Made by a program: the position numbers and the translations under genes | In this document: positions 51,250 to 59,995 of the stretch, piece after piece | Layout: every line of letters starts with the position of its first letter | How positions within the stretch are numbered: position 1 is the stretch's first letter | The notes under the pieces: model-generated | Seen by the model: the letters and a program-made list of their open reading frames with translations, nothing else | What the model was told of the DNA's origin: nothing | Database searches by the model: none | From: Methylomicrobium sp035916875 | Lineage (GTDB): Bacteria > Pseudomonadota > Gammaproteobacteria > Methylococcales > Methylomonadaceae | Reading direction: 5' to 3' | NCBI RefSeq assembly: GCF_035916875.1 | Contig: NZ_JAXUHN010000080.1 | Coordinates: 26,998 to 90,997 of the forward strand | DNA length: 64,000 nt

Positions 51250-52239
51250 ATGAAAAAATTCATCAATGACATCGACAGCCTGCTCGAAGACAGCCTGAAG
51301 GGTTTTGCAAAAGCGCATGCCGACATCATCGAACTGAACCTGCAACCTCATTTCATCAAACGCCTTAAGCCCGGCAAGCCTAACAAAGTCGCGCTGATTT
51401 CCGGCGGCGGTTCGGGCCACGAACCGCTGCACAGCGGCTTCGTCGGGACCGGCATGCTCGATGCGGCCTGCCCCGGGCAGATCTTTACCTCGCCGACGCC
51501 GGATCAAATGCTGGCCGCGACAGAAGCAGTCGATCAGGGCTGCGGCGTGCTGTTCATCGTGAAGAATTATGCCGGCGATGTGATGAATTTCGAAATCGCG
51601 GCCGAAATGCTCGAATCGCCGAACGCGACCGTGTTGGTCAACGATGACGTGTCCCTACCCAAGACGCACAGCGTCGGGCGGCGCGGCGTGGCCGGCACTC
51701 TGATCGTCGAAAAAATGGTCGGAGCGGCCGCCGAAGCAGGCGCCGACCTGGCAACCTGTAAAGCCTTGGGCGATAAGGTCAATCAATCCACCGCATCGAT
51801 CGGAATCGCGCTGACCAGTTGCACGGTTCCCGCGCTGGGCAAACCGACTTTCGAACTGGGCGAGGCGGAAATGGAAATGGGCGTCGGCATCCACGGCGAA
51901 CACGGCCGCGAGACGATGCCATTAGCAAACGCCAGCACTATTGTGGAGCATTTGGCTACGGCAATTGACGAGGAACTGAAACCGCAACGCGGCCAGGCCG
52001 TGCTACTGCATGTAAATGGCTTCGGCGGCACCCCTCTGATCGAACTGCATCTGATCTACCATCTGGCAGCCCAATACTGGGAGAAACGCGGCGTCGTGAT
52101 TACCCGCTCGCTGGTCGGCAATTTCACGACCTCGCTGGATATGGCCGGATGCTCGATCACGCTGACGCTGATTGACGAGGAATTGCTCAGGCTCTGGGAT
52201 GCGCCGGTCAATACCGCCGCTTTACGCTGGGGCTGCTGA
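51250..52239 (+). CDS. dhaK: Dihydroxyacetone kinase subunit DhaK
   Basis: The 329-residue substrate-binding subunit has ISGGGSGHEPLHSGFVG, NYAGDVMNFE and the substrate-binding His in GVGIHGEHG. The end LWDAPVNTAALRWG is diagnostic. It binds dihydroxyacetone covalently, while DhaL carries nucleotide. Its 3' end overlaps dhaL, which is on the other strand, by 18 bases. Confidence 0.94.
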   Translation: MKKFINDIDSLLEDSLKGFAKAHADIIELNLQPHFIKRLKPGKPNKVALISGGGSGHEPLHSGFVGTGMLDAACPGQIFTSPTPDQMLAATEAVDQGCGVLFIVKNYAGDVMNFEIAAEMLESPNATVLVNDDVSLPKTHSVGRRGVAGTLIVEKMVGAAAEAGADLATCKALGDKVNQSTASIGIALTSCTVPALGKPTFELGEAEMEMGVGIHGEHGRETMPLANASTIVEHLATAIDEELKPQRGQAVLLHVNGFGGTPLIELHLIYHLAAQYWEKRGVVITRSLVGNFTTSLDMAGCSITLTLIDEELLRLWDAPVNTAALRWGC

Positions 52240-52866
52240 CGACGCGAGCACTCCCGCGGTCGCCGCGATCATCAACTGCGCGGTTTTCGCGCCCGCATCG
52301 ATATGACCAAGACTGCGCTCGCCGAGAAAAGACGCCCTGCCCTTGGTCGCCAGCATATTGCGGGTCGCTTCAACCCCGGCCTCGGCGGCATTGGTGATGC
52401 CGGCCAGCAAGTCATTCAATGCCTGCGAAGCCGCTGCCGCTGTTTGCAAACGTTGCGCCGCCGGAATCAACACATCGAGCATCGTTTTTTCGCCCGCATC
52501 CGCCTTGCCCCGAAGCTTGACCGACTCGACACCCTGCGCGAACGCGGACGCAAAAACCGGCAAATCGACCGACTGGCCGCGCAGCGCTTTACTGATCGTC
52601 ACGAACAAGGTTCCGTACAACGAACCGGACGCCCCCCCGACCGTCGACATCAAGGTCATGCCGATTTTCTGCATCGCGGCCGCCCAATCCAGTTGCGCTA
52701 TCTCCGCGCTTTGCGCCTGCAGCGCATGAATACCGCGCTGCAAATTGACCACATGATCGCCATCGCCGATCGCCTGATCAAGCTGGGTCACTTCCTCGGC
52801 GTTTTTTTCGATCGTATCGGCGATAGCCTGGATGATACGCGGCAAAATTTCGGGATTGATCTGCAT
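52222..52866 (-). CDS. dhaL: Dihydroxyacetone kinase subunit DhaL
   Basis: The 214-residue nucleotide-binding subunit has the Mg-binding DQAIGDGDHVVN and TVGGASGSLYGTLF, and KADAGEKTMLDVL. Usually DhaL follows dhaK on the same strand. Here they are convergent and overlap at the 3' ends, so they need separate promoters. No dhaM (PTS donor) gene is seen; the phosphoryl donor is therefore uncertain (PTS or ATP). Confidence 0.92.
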   Translation of the reverse strand: MQINPEILPRIIQAIADTIEKNAEEVTQLDQAIGDGDHVVNLQRGIHALQAQSAEIAQLDWAAAMQKIGMTLMSTVGGASGSLYGTLFVTISKALRGQSVDLPVFASAFAQGVESVKLRGKADAGEKTMLDVLIPAAQRLQTAAAASQALNDLLAGITNAAEAGVEATRNMLATKGRASFLGERSLGHIDAGAKTAQLMIAATAGVLASSAAPA

Positions 52867-53014
52867 GAAGCCTCCATGAACTCGGTCGATTCGCCGCTTG
52901 TATTGTATGGGAGACTCAAATTATCGTCCGGCATATCAAAAACGGCGGTTAAATGATTACTGTTTTCGATTAGAATAACGCGCATTTTGCTTAGCTGTCC
53001 ACACCCAAAAACCT

Positions 53015-53923
53015 ATGAAAACACCATTCATTGATGTCGACGTGCTCTGTATCGGCCATGCCTCTTACGATCTGGTGTTCTCGGTCGATCATCATCCGGC
53101 CGAGGACGAAAAAACCTTCGCGACCGGCTTCGTCGATTGCGGCGGCGGGCCTGCCGCAAATGCGGCCATCATGGTCGCCAACCTGGGTTTCCGGGCAGCC
53201 TTCGCAGGCTACCTCGGCGCGGATTTTTACGGCGACAAACACTTGCAGGAGCTAATCGATCACGGCGTCGAGACCGGGCTGATCGTGCGCGGCCCCGCGC
53301 CGACGCCGATTTCAACGGTGCTGGTCAAACCGGACGGCAAACGGGCGCTGATCAATTATAAAATCGGCACTCAGCCATTGCCCGCAGATGCGTTGGACTT
53401 TACAAACATCCGCCCGCAAGCGGTGCTGTTCGACGGTCACGAACCGGATGTTTCCGCCGCTTATTGCCGGAAACTGCGCGGCCAGAACATCCCGACCGTG
53501 CTCGATGCCGGCTCGCTGCACGCAGGCACGCAAGCGTTGATAAGCGAGGTCGATTATCTGGTTTGCTCGGAAAAATTCGCTCTGCAGATTGCAGGCTCCG
53601 TTGAACGGGCGCTCAGGCAATTGGCCGAAATCGCGCCGAACGTCGTGATTACGCTGAGCGAAAACGGCCTGTTCTGGCGGCGAGGAGCCGAGCACGGCTT
53701 CATGCCGGCCTTCAAAGTCGCCGATGTCGATTCGACCGGCGCCGGCGATGCCTTTCACGGCGCCTTCGCGGCGGCGGTCTCACAACAGATGGATTGGATT
53801 GATAGCTTGCGTTATGCTGCCGCAGCTGGAGCGCTGTGTTGTACGAAGATGGGAGCGCGTCCGGGCATGCCGACGCGGGAAGATCATCGCCGATTGTTCG
53901 AGCAAGGCGACCTTAAACAATAA
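53015..53923 (+). CDS. PfkB-family sugar kinase
   Basis: The 302-residue ribokinase-fold kinase has CIGHASYDLVF, the substrate loop FVDCGGGPAANAA and the catalytic DSTGAGDAFHGAFAA. Members phosphorylate ribose, fructose or related sugars; the substrate is not evident. It is 46 bases upstream of cobO, but a hairpin intervenes. Close to dhaK/dhaL and a HAD phosphatase, it may belong to sugar-phosphate metabolism. Confidence 0.9.
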   Translation: MKTPFIDVDVLCIGHASYDLVFSVDHHPAEDEKTFATGFVDCGGGPAANAAIMVANLGFRAAFAGYLGADFYGDKHLQELIDHGVETGLIVRGPAPTPISTVLVKPDGKRALINYKIGTQPLPADALDFTNIRPQAVLFDGHEPDVSAAYCRKLRGQNIPTVLDAGSLHAGTQALISEVDYLVCSEKFALQIAGSVERALRQLAEIAPNVVITLSENGLFWRRGAEHGFMPAFKVADVDSTGAGDAFHGAFAAAVSQQMDWIDSLRYAAAAGALCCTKMGARPGMPTREDHRRLFEQGDLKQ

Positions 53924-53931
53924 ACGAATTA

Positions 53932-53962
53932 ATCCTTCTCCCTCTGGGAGAGGGCGAAGGAT
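53932..53962 (+). promoter_or_regulatory. Hairpin burying the cobO ribosome-binding site
   Basis: 13-base arms ATCCTTCTCCCTC / GAGGGCGAAGGAT (one mismatch) have a 5-base loop. The right arm contains GAAGG, the ribosome site 9 bases before the cobO ATG. This may be a translation switch or merely an inserted palindromic repeat. Confidence 0.5.
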
Positions 53963-53969
53963 TCTCAAT

Positions 53970-54506
53970 ATGAAAGACAGAAACAGACGCCAAGGCCTGA
54001 TCGTGGTCAACACCGGCGAAGGTAAAGGCAAATCGTCCAGCGCATTCGGGATGGCGTTTCGCGCCGCCGGCTGGGGCATGAAAGTCTGCGTGATTCAGTT
54101 CATCAAAGGCCAATGGCAAACCGGCGAGCAAAAAGCCGCCCAGCGCTTCGACAATATCGAATGGCATGCCCTCGGCGACGGCTTTACCTGGGACACCAAG
54201 AATCCCGAACAGGACATCAAAACCAGCCGCGAGATCTGGGAACTCAGCAAACAAAAAATACTCTCCGAAGAATTCGACGTGGTCGTGCTGGACGAAATCA
54301 ATTACTGCTGCGGCTATCATTGGATCAACGGCGAGGAAATCGCCGAATTCATCGGGCAACACCGGCCGCGCTGGATGCATCTGATTTTGACCGGACGCAA
54401 TGCGGCTCCCGAAGTCATTGCGATAGCCGACACCGTCACCGAAATGACCATGGTCAAACATGCCTATCAACGCGGCATCAAAGCGGAACAAGGGATAGAA
54501 TTTTGA
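53970..54506 (+). CDS. cobO: Cob(I)yrinic acid a,c-diamide adenosyltransferase
   Basis: The 178-residue CobO/BtuR-type enzyme adenosylates corrinoids. The P-loop is VNTGEGKGKSSSAFG at 13-27, with FIKGQWQTGE and VVLDEINYCCGY following. Start ATG 53970 follows GAAGG; the frame is open upstream but that is antisense-like. It supplies adenosylcobalamin, which eutBC, 1.3 kb away, require. No other cobalamin gene is in the window. Confidence 0.93.
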   Translation: MKDRNRRQGLIVVNTGEGKGKSSSAFGMAFRAAGWGMKVCVIQFIKGQWQTGEQKAAQRFDNIEWHALGDGFTWDTKNPEQDIKTSREIWELSKQKILSEEFDVVVLDEINYCCGYHWINGEEIAEFIGQHRPRWMHLILTGRNAAPEVIAIADTVTEMTMVKHAYQRGIKAEQGIEF

Positions 54507-54636
54507 GCCGGGCGGTGTAACATGCCACATAAAATTGCCGGCAAACAGTAATTCGCTTAGAATTCGTAAGGAAGTTTCCGGAAGACCGGACAGAGAGCAA
54601 CTGGGACAAAACACATTAATAAATAAGAGGTGCCAA

Positions 54637-55020
54637 ATGAGTGAAAATGAAGATACCAAGATGGGTGAAACTGCCAAGCTGATGTGGGCCGTGATCGGCG
54701 TTTTTGTGGTCGGCTTTATTGTCGTTGCGGTCAGCAAACAGGAATCGCCGCAGCAAGCCGAAGCGCAGTCGATGCTCAGAAATTATGTCGCGATCCAGCA
54801 GATGGCCAACCAGAAATGTCCGGCAGCGATTTTGAAAGAAACCGGCGAAGAAGCCTTCTTCCCTTCCGAAGATCCCATCACCGACAAGGAAACCTATATC
54901 ACCTTGAAATGGAAGGGCGAGAAAAACTTTAAGGAAGCCTCCTGCACGCTGCACGGATCGCTGGGCGGCATCTCCGAATTGATCATCGATGGCAAGACGA
55001 TCATCAAAAAGAAAATCTAA
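54637..55020 (+). CDS. Hypothetical single-span membrane protein (127 aa)
   Basis: The ATG at 54637 follows AAGAGG. A hydrophobic span at about 17-36 (LMWAVIGVFVVGFIVVAV) follows a short acidic N-terminus. The rest is a soluble domain with Cys residues in QKCPAAI and ASCTLHG, perhaps a disulphide, so it is likely periplasmic. No family is recognised. Confidence 0.6.
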   Translation: MSENEDTKMGETAKLMWAVIGVFVVGFIVVAVSKQESPQQAEAQSMLRNYVAIQQMANQKCPAAILKETGEEAFFPSEDPITDKETYITLKWKGEKNFKEASCTLHGSLGGISELIIDGKTIIKKKI

Positions 55021-55083
55021 ACGATAGTTTCATGATTCCCGGAGCCATGCAACGCATGGCTCCAATCACTCCGACTTTACCAG

Positions 55084-55827
55084 TCAACCAAGAAAGAGAC
55101 TCGGCATGTCGTCCTTCAACGCCACCCCCGACACCTTCCGCTGTAACGCTTCATGACTCAGATAAGCCAGCTTCGTAGCGGCTGTCTGGTAGGACAGCCC
55201 TTCCGGCGGACGGATATTCGAGATACAGTTGCGCTCCGCATCGGTATTACCGACACGCGGCGCATAGGTCAAATAGACGCCAAGGCTGTCCGCCGCACTG
55301 AGTCCCGGCCGTTCGCCGACCACGATCACGGATAATCGTGCATTCAGCAATTCACCGATTTGATCCGCCAGCGCGACCCGAGCATTCGGCACCAAACAGA
55401 CCGGCCCGCAGCGCAACGGAATGCGACTGTAGACTGCCATTATTGCTCGCAATAGCGCCAAACCATGACTTTCAACCGCGATTGAAGATAACCCGTTACT
55501 GATAGTCAGGACGACATCGATCGCTGGTTGACGATGCAATAGCAATGTCTGCCGGCTTGCCACGTCGAGACATCGCCCCAGATCGGGTCTTTGCAGATAT
55601 TGCACCCTGTCCGCAACCGGCGTAGCCAGGCATAGCGGTTCCACGCCCAGCGCCTTGACCGCTTCAGATAAACGCTCGATGTCCCAGGGCTGATGAATCG
55701 CATCCCGCGCCATGGCATGCGCAAGTTGAAAATCGAGCAAAGCCGAGGTCGGCAGACTAGAACCTGAACGCCCTTGAGCGATTCTGGCTTGAGTGAAACG
55801 GCGGAGCGTATCCCAAGGATCATTCAT
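55084..55827 (-). CDS. eutC: Ethanolamine ammonia-lyase small subunit
   Basis: The 247-residue subunit has the EutC profile: TQARIAQGRSGSSLPT near the N-terminus and ISNGLSSIAV and VVGERPGLSAADSLGVYLTY with the cobalamin-binding surface. Start ATG 55827 overlaps the eutB stop by 4 bases. Earlier codons in frame lie inside eutB. Confidence 0.93.
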   Translation of the reverse strand: MNDPWDTLRRFTQARIAQGRSGSSLPTSALLDFQLAHAMARDAIHQPWDIERLSEAVKALGVEPLCLATPVADRVQYLQRPDLGRCLDVASRQTLLLHRQPAIDVVLTISNGLSSIAVESHGLALLRAIMAVYSRIPLRCGPVCLVPNARVALADQIGELLNARLSVIVVGERPGLSAADSLGVYLTYAPRVGNTDAERNCISNIRPPEGLSYQTAATKLAYLSHEALQRKVSGVALKDDMPSLFLG

Positions 55828-57212
55828 GCGGTCTCTCCAAGAAACGCTCCGAAATCGCTCAGTAACGGCGTCTCCCGACGCCCGTCCGCCAAGCTGTTGC
55901 GGCCGTTGAAAATGCCCATCGCATTCAGCCATGACTCGAATTCGGGCGCCGGACTCAAACCCAGCACTTCTCGTAGATACAGCGCATCATGAAACGAGGT
56001 GCTTTGATAGGCCAGCATGATGTCGTCAGCGCCCGGAATGCCCATGATGTAATTGCAACCGGCGACGCCGAGCAGCGTCAACAGCGTGTCCATGTCGTTC
56101 TGATCAGCCTCGGCGTGATTGGTATAGCAAATATCGCAGCCCATCGGCAGCCCGAGAAGCTTGCCGCAGAAATGATCTTCGAGGCCGGCGCGGATGATCT
56201 GCTTGCCGTCATAAAGATATTCGGGACCGATAAAGCCGACGACCGTATTGACCAGCAGCGGCGAAAACTCCCTCGCCACCGCATAAGCCCGCGCCTCGCA
56301 GGTCTGCGCATCGACGCCATGATGGGCATTCGCCGACAACGCGCTGCCCTGCCCCGTTTCGAAATACATCAGATTGTTGCCGATGCTACCCCGGCCCAAC
56401 GCTTCGGCCATCGCTTTGGCTTCGCGCAAAATCGCCAGATCGACGCCAAAACTGCGATTAGCCGTCTCGGTGCCGGCGATCGACTGAAAGACCAGATCGA
56501 CCGGCGCACCGCGCTGCATCAGTTCCATGCTGGTCGTCACATGCGCCAACACGCAGGATTGCGTCGGAATCTGATGTCGGCTTATGATTTCATCGAGCAG
56601 ATTCAACAACGTATGCACGTTCCGCAGATTGTCGGTCGCCGGATTAATACCGATCACCGCATCGCCGCTGCCGTAGAGCAGACCATCCAGAATCGATGCC
56701 GCAATCCCGCGCGGATCGTCTGTCGGGTGATTCGGCTGCAGCCGCGTCGCAAGCCTTCCCGGCAAGCCAAGCGTATTGCGAAAGCGGGTCACGACCCGGC
56801 AACGGCGCGCAACCGCGATCAAATCCTGATTGCGCATGATCTTGCTGACCGCGGCAACCATCTCCGGCATCAAGCCCGGCGCCAGCGCAGACAAATCGCC
56901 CGTGCCGGCCAACAGCCAGTTTCGAAATTCGCCGACCGTCAACCCCGCCACCGGCGCGAATGCTGTCATATCGTGCCGCTCCAATATCAGCCGCGAAACT
57001 TCATCCTGCTCCGGCGAGATCAACGGTTCTTCAATAAATTGCCGCAAAGGCACGTCGGCCAATAGCCGCTGCGCAACGACGCGCTCAACCTCCGACTCCG
57101 CCGCCAGCCCGGCCAATTCATCCGCCGACCGCCGCGGCGAGGCCTTTGCCATCAGGGTTAGGAGGCTCCTGAATTGAAACGATTTGCCCTGTACGGTCGC
57201 GGAATGCTTCAT
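55824..57212 (-). CDS. eutB: Ethanolamine ammonia-lyase large subunit
   Basis: The 462-residue catalytic subunit splits ethanolamine to acetaldehyde and ammonia with adenosylcobalamin. TQSCVLAHVTTSMELM, YFETGQGSALSANAHHG and GFIGPEYLYDGKQIIRAGLEDHF are family motifs. The start ATG 57212 (MKHSATVQGKSFQF) gives normal length; the frame is open to 57452 but the extension is not EutB. Only eutBC are present: no microcompartment shell, reactivase or regulator genes. Confidence 0.94.
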   Translation of the reverse strand: MKHSATVQGKSFQFRSLLTLMAKASPRRSADELAGLAAESEVERVVAQRLLADVPLRQFIEEPLISPEQDEVSRLILERHDMTAFAPVAGLTVGEFRNWLLAGTGDLSALAPGLMPEMVAAVSKIMRNQDLIAVARRCRVVTRFRNTLGLPGRLATRLQPNHPTDDPRGIAASILDGLLYGSGDAVIGINPATDNLRNVHTLLNLLDEIISRHQIPTQSCVLAHVTTSMELMQRGAPVDLVFQSIAGTETANRSFGVDLAILREAKAMAEALGRGSIGNNLMYFETGQGSALSANAHHGVDAQTCEARAYAVAREFSPLLVNTVVGFIGPEYLYDGKQIIRAGLEDHFCGKLLGLPMGCDICYTNHAEADQNDMDTLLTLLGVAGCNYIMGIPGADDIMLAYQSTSFHDALYLREVLGLSPAPEFESWLNAMGIFNGRNSLADGRRETPLLSDFGAFLGETA

Positions 57213-57430
57213 AACTGAAAACCCTAGAGCAACGCCCTTGTCAACTGGTAAACCGGTCAGCATACGGCAGGCCCATGACAACCATGTGACGGCCCGAAGC
57301 GTTCGGAAATCACAAGCAGAACCCATGCCGATGCCGAAAAACCCTTTTATGTATTTGATCATTTCGTTGCTATATTGGCAATAGACTTTCCCACGACCGG
57401 GCTTTTCGCCATCAATTGAGACTCTTGCCG

Positions 57431-58876
57431 ATGAATAACGCATCCCTTCCATTGTTGCACTGCCTCTGCGCCCTGTTCATTCTGTGCGTGTCGTCATGCA
57501 CACCGCACTTGCATCGGGACACGGCGCGAGAGAGCACCGCCGACGTATTGATCGTCGGCGCCGGCCTGTCCGGCCTCAGTTCGGCCTATCATTTGCAAAA
57601 AGCCGGCAAAACGGCTTTGATACTTGAAATGAGCCCACATATCGGCGGCCGCATACGCACCGCCAGCTATGCCGATCACGCTCGTGCCGAAGTCGGACTG
57701 GAAGAGTTTTGGGGGAACAACCCAGCGCTCGATATTTTCCGTGAACTCGACATCCCGCTCGAAACCGCTTACACCAGCTTTTCAAGCTTCAGTTATCAAG
57801 GCAAGCTATTCCCGTTCATGCATGAAACCAACCTGGAATTTCTGGAGGCGTTCATCGGCAGCGAGGAAATGCCTGCTTACCGGGTATGGGATCAAAAAAT
57901 GACAACCCTGTATCAGCAGTTTGACCGCCGCCCGCTCACGGATGAACTCACCGCATTGCAGGACATCTCGTTTGCCGACTGGATCAGGCAACAGAGCGGC
58001 CTTTCACCCAAGGCGCAGGAATTTGTGCGCATCGAAACCGAACCGGAATTTGCCACATCCTGGGAAAAAATCAGCGCACTTGACGGCATCGCGGAATGGC
58101 ATATATTCTCCGGCGAAGGTACATCGCCCTATCATGTGATCGGCGGCAACCAGCGCGCCGCCGAAAAGATCGCCGATGCGATCGGACGAAATAACATCCG
58201 CCTGAATCAACTGGTCACGCACATCCAATCGACCGATTCCGGAGTCGAGATCACCGCGACCGACACAGGCACCTATGAGCAAAAAATTTATCGCGCCGAT
58301 TATGTGATTACCGCGATCCCGCTGTTCAGGCTCAACGACATCCAGTTCGACCCGCCGCTGTCGGAAGAACGCAAGGAAGCGATTCAGACCCAAAGCGGCG
58401 GCGCCTACTTTACAGCCCACATCCTGGTTGACGGCAATGCCAAGAGGTTTTGGACGCAGAACGGTGAAAGCGTGCTGCCGATTCTGACTGACGGCCCATT
58501 GGGCGTGATCTACGAAGGAAACAGCGAGGCCGGCAAGGATGCGCTGCTGAATTTGCTAGTGTCCGGCGATTATGCGGAGCGTTTCAATTCGAGGATCGGC
58601 AGTCCCGACAGCATTCGCGAAACACTGCTCGCGGCTCTCGACAAACAATGGCCCGGTTTTCGTCCGGCGGTCAAACAAATGACCTTTTACCGCTACCATC
58701 CGCACGCGATAGCGTCCTGGCCGGTCGGCCGGTCGCGTTTCGACCGCTTCTCCGAAGCACTCAGAAAACCGCAGGGCCGTGTTTATTTTGCCGGCGATTT
58801 TACCGAAGATACGCATTCGAATGGTGCCGCGCATTCGGCGCTACGCGCGGTGAAGGACATTCTACGGCGGCGTTGA
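57431..58876 (+). CDS. Flavin amine oxidase, lipoprotein-type
   Basis: The 481-residue product has a signal peptide ending CVSSC (lipobox), then an FAD-binding VLIVGAGLSGLSSAYHL, EMSPHIGGRIRT, and a C-terminal YFAGDFTEDTHSNGAAHSALRA, the flavin-dependent amine oxidase/desaturase pattern. A lipid-anchored, exported enzyme of this class is unusual, because FAD proteins are mostly cytoplasmic or Tat-exported. Start ATG 57431 follows TTGCCG. Adjacent to eutB, divergent: an amine-related role is a possibility. Confidence 0.82.
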   Translation: MNNASLPLLHCLCALFILCVSSCTPHLHRDTARESTADVLIVGAGLSGLSSAYHLQKAGKTALILEMSPHIGGRIRTASYADHARAEVGLEEFWGNNPALDIFRELDIPLETAYTSFSSFSYQGKLFPFMHETNLEFLEAFIGSEEMPAYRVWDQKMTTLYQQFDRRPLTDELTALQDISFADWIRQQSGLSPKAQEFVRIETEPEFATSWEKISALDGIAEWHIFSGEGTSPYHVIGGNQRAAEKIADAIGRNNIRLNQLVTHIQSTDSGVEITATDTGTYEQKIYRADYVITAIPLFRLNDIQFDPPLSEERKEAIQTQSGGAYFTAHILVDGNAKRFWTQNGESVLPILTDGPLGVIYEGNSEAGKDALLNLLVSGDYAERFNSRIGSPDSIRETLLAALDKQWPGFRPAVKQMTFYRYHPHAIASWPVGRSRFDRFSEALRKPQGRVYFAGDFTEDTHSNGAAHSALRAVKDILRRR

Positions 58877-58995
58877 TCCAGCCGCCTAACTAAGTGTTTG
58901 CCATACCAACATTATGTCGGCACGGATTACCGCCAGATTCAGATAATCCCGCAATCCTGCGCCCCGGCATCATGCTGCTTCGTTGACCGCCTAAC

Positions 58996-59535
58996 TCAGC
59001 AACCCCGGACGGGGCTCTCTTTTCGATGACGTTTACAGATATTCTTGATCAAAGCGCGCCTGCCATCGACTGCATCGGCAGATTTCCCGCCGCCATCGCC
59101 ACGCGCGGTCATGACGGCTCTACGCAACCGCAGCAAAGCAGCTTCAAGCGTAGTGATGTCTTCAGGGGAATACTCATTGAATATATGATCAATAAAAACC
59201 AAGTGCTCCGGAAAGGCGCGTTCATATAAGACCGAACCCGCCGCCGTCAGGCTCACGATCTGACTACGGCCGTCCGTTTTCGAGGCTGCGCGTTGAACGA
59301 GGCCTTTATCCTCAAGGCGATTGACGATGCCGGTCAGGGTACCTTTGGTGATGATGGTTTTTTCACCCAGCATCTTAAAGGTCATGCCGTCCGTGTTGCC
59401 CAAGGACAGGATAATGTCGAACTGGGGCAACGTCAGATCCAGCGTATGAACATGAGTGGCCGCATAGGCTAAAAAAGCTTGCTGGGTGCGAGCTAACTCG
59501 CGCAGCGCGCTGGGGAAGGGAGATGAAGCATTCAT
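58996..59535 (-). CDS. MarR-family transcriptional regulator
   Basis: The 179-residue protein has the MarR winged helix at about 37-105 (LTLPQFDIILSLG, TITKGTLTGIVNRLEDKGLVQR with DGRSQIV). The last 40 residues are basic and low-complexity. A GATTAG...CTAATC palindrome lies just upstream of its start. Related sites precede the exported protein gene at 59996, its likely target. Confidence 0.88.
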   Translation of the reverse strand: MNASSPFPSALRELARTQQAFLAYAATHVHTLDLTLPQFDIILSLGNTDGMTFKMLGEKTIITKGTLTGIVNRLEDKGLVQRAASKTDGRSQIVSLTAAGSVLYERAFPEHLVFIDHIFNEYSPEDITTLEAALLRLRRAVMTARGDGGGKSADAVDGRRALIKNICKRHRKESPVRGC

Positions 59536-59557
59536 GGAGTGACGATGAATTTGTTTT

Positions 59558-59584
59558 GATTAGAACAAAATAATAGTCCTAATC
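59558..59584. promoter_or_regulatory. Putative MarR operator 1
   Basis: GATTAGAAC / GTCCTAATC, 9-base arms with one mismatch and a 9-base spacer, 23 bases before the marR start. Position fits autoregulation. Confidence 0.5.
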
Positions 59585-59845
59585 TATAGCAACCTCAAGC
59601 TATTTGCCCTTATTACCCTACCAATGATCGTCGGATAGGGTCATACACTGGGTGTTTATGGAGTTCCAGTCATTTTCGGCAAGCTCTGCCGATGATGCGA
59701 CTCAAATAGAGCGCCCACAAAAAACTAATCCAATGCACGCACAGAAAGCCTTAAAAACGATACAATACATTGATATATAAACAAAATAAAATTTGCGCGC
59801 GACACTGAAAACGCAGGCGACGAAGCAGAGCTTTCAAAAGAAACT

Positions 59846-59880
59846 GTCCTAATAAGAACTATTTTAGTTTTAATTAGAAC
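59846..59880. promoter_or_regulatory. Putative MarR operator 2
   Basis: The same half-sites as operator 1 in inverted order, GTCCTAAT (59846) and ATTAGAAC (59873). They lie just upstream of the candidate -10 for the gene at 59996. Confidence 0.45.
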
Positions 59881-59995
59881 TTCTTGTGCTAGAATTTCAC
59901 CGTACTTAGCGATTAACCCGAATCTGAACCGCATAAAAAGCTTCTCTTAATCGTTAGGCAAACTAATTCTCTTTATCTACTATGAGGTTTACCCC

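Larger units (their letters stand above)
59536..59995. other. Divergent regulatory region of marR and the exported-protein gene
   Basis: There is no gene in these 460 AT-rich bases. Two sites built from ATTAGAAC and GTCCTAAT half-sites lie at its ends (see the two operator entries). An extended -10 (TGCTAGAAT) is at 59887-59895, about 100 bases before the gene at 59996. Confidence 0.5.

Noticed and set aside
55989..57065. Long plus-strand open frame opposite eutB
   Set aside because: Shadow of eutB; Arg/His-rich with no domain.
53900..57300. Cobalamin riboswitch for cobO or eutBC
   Set aside because: No B12-box-like sequence was seen in either upstream region; only a simple hairpin precedes cobO.
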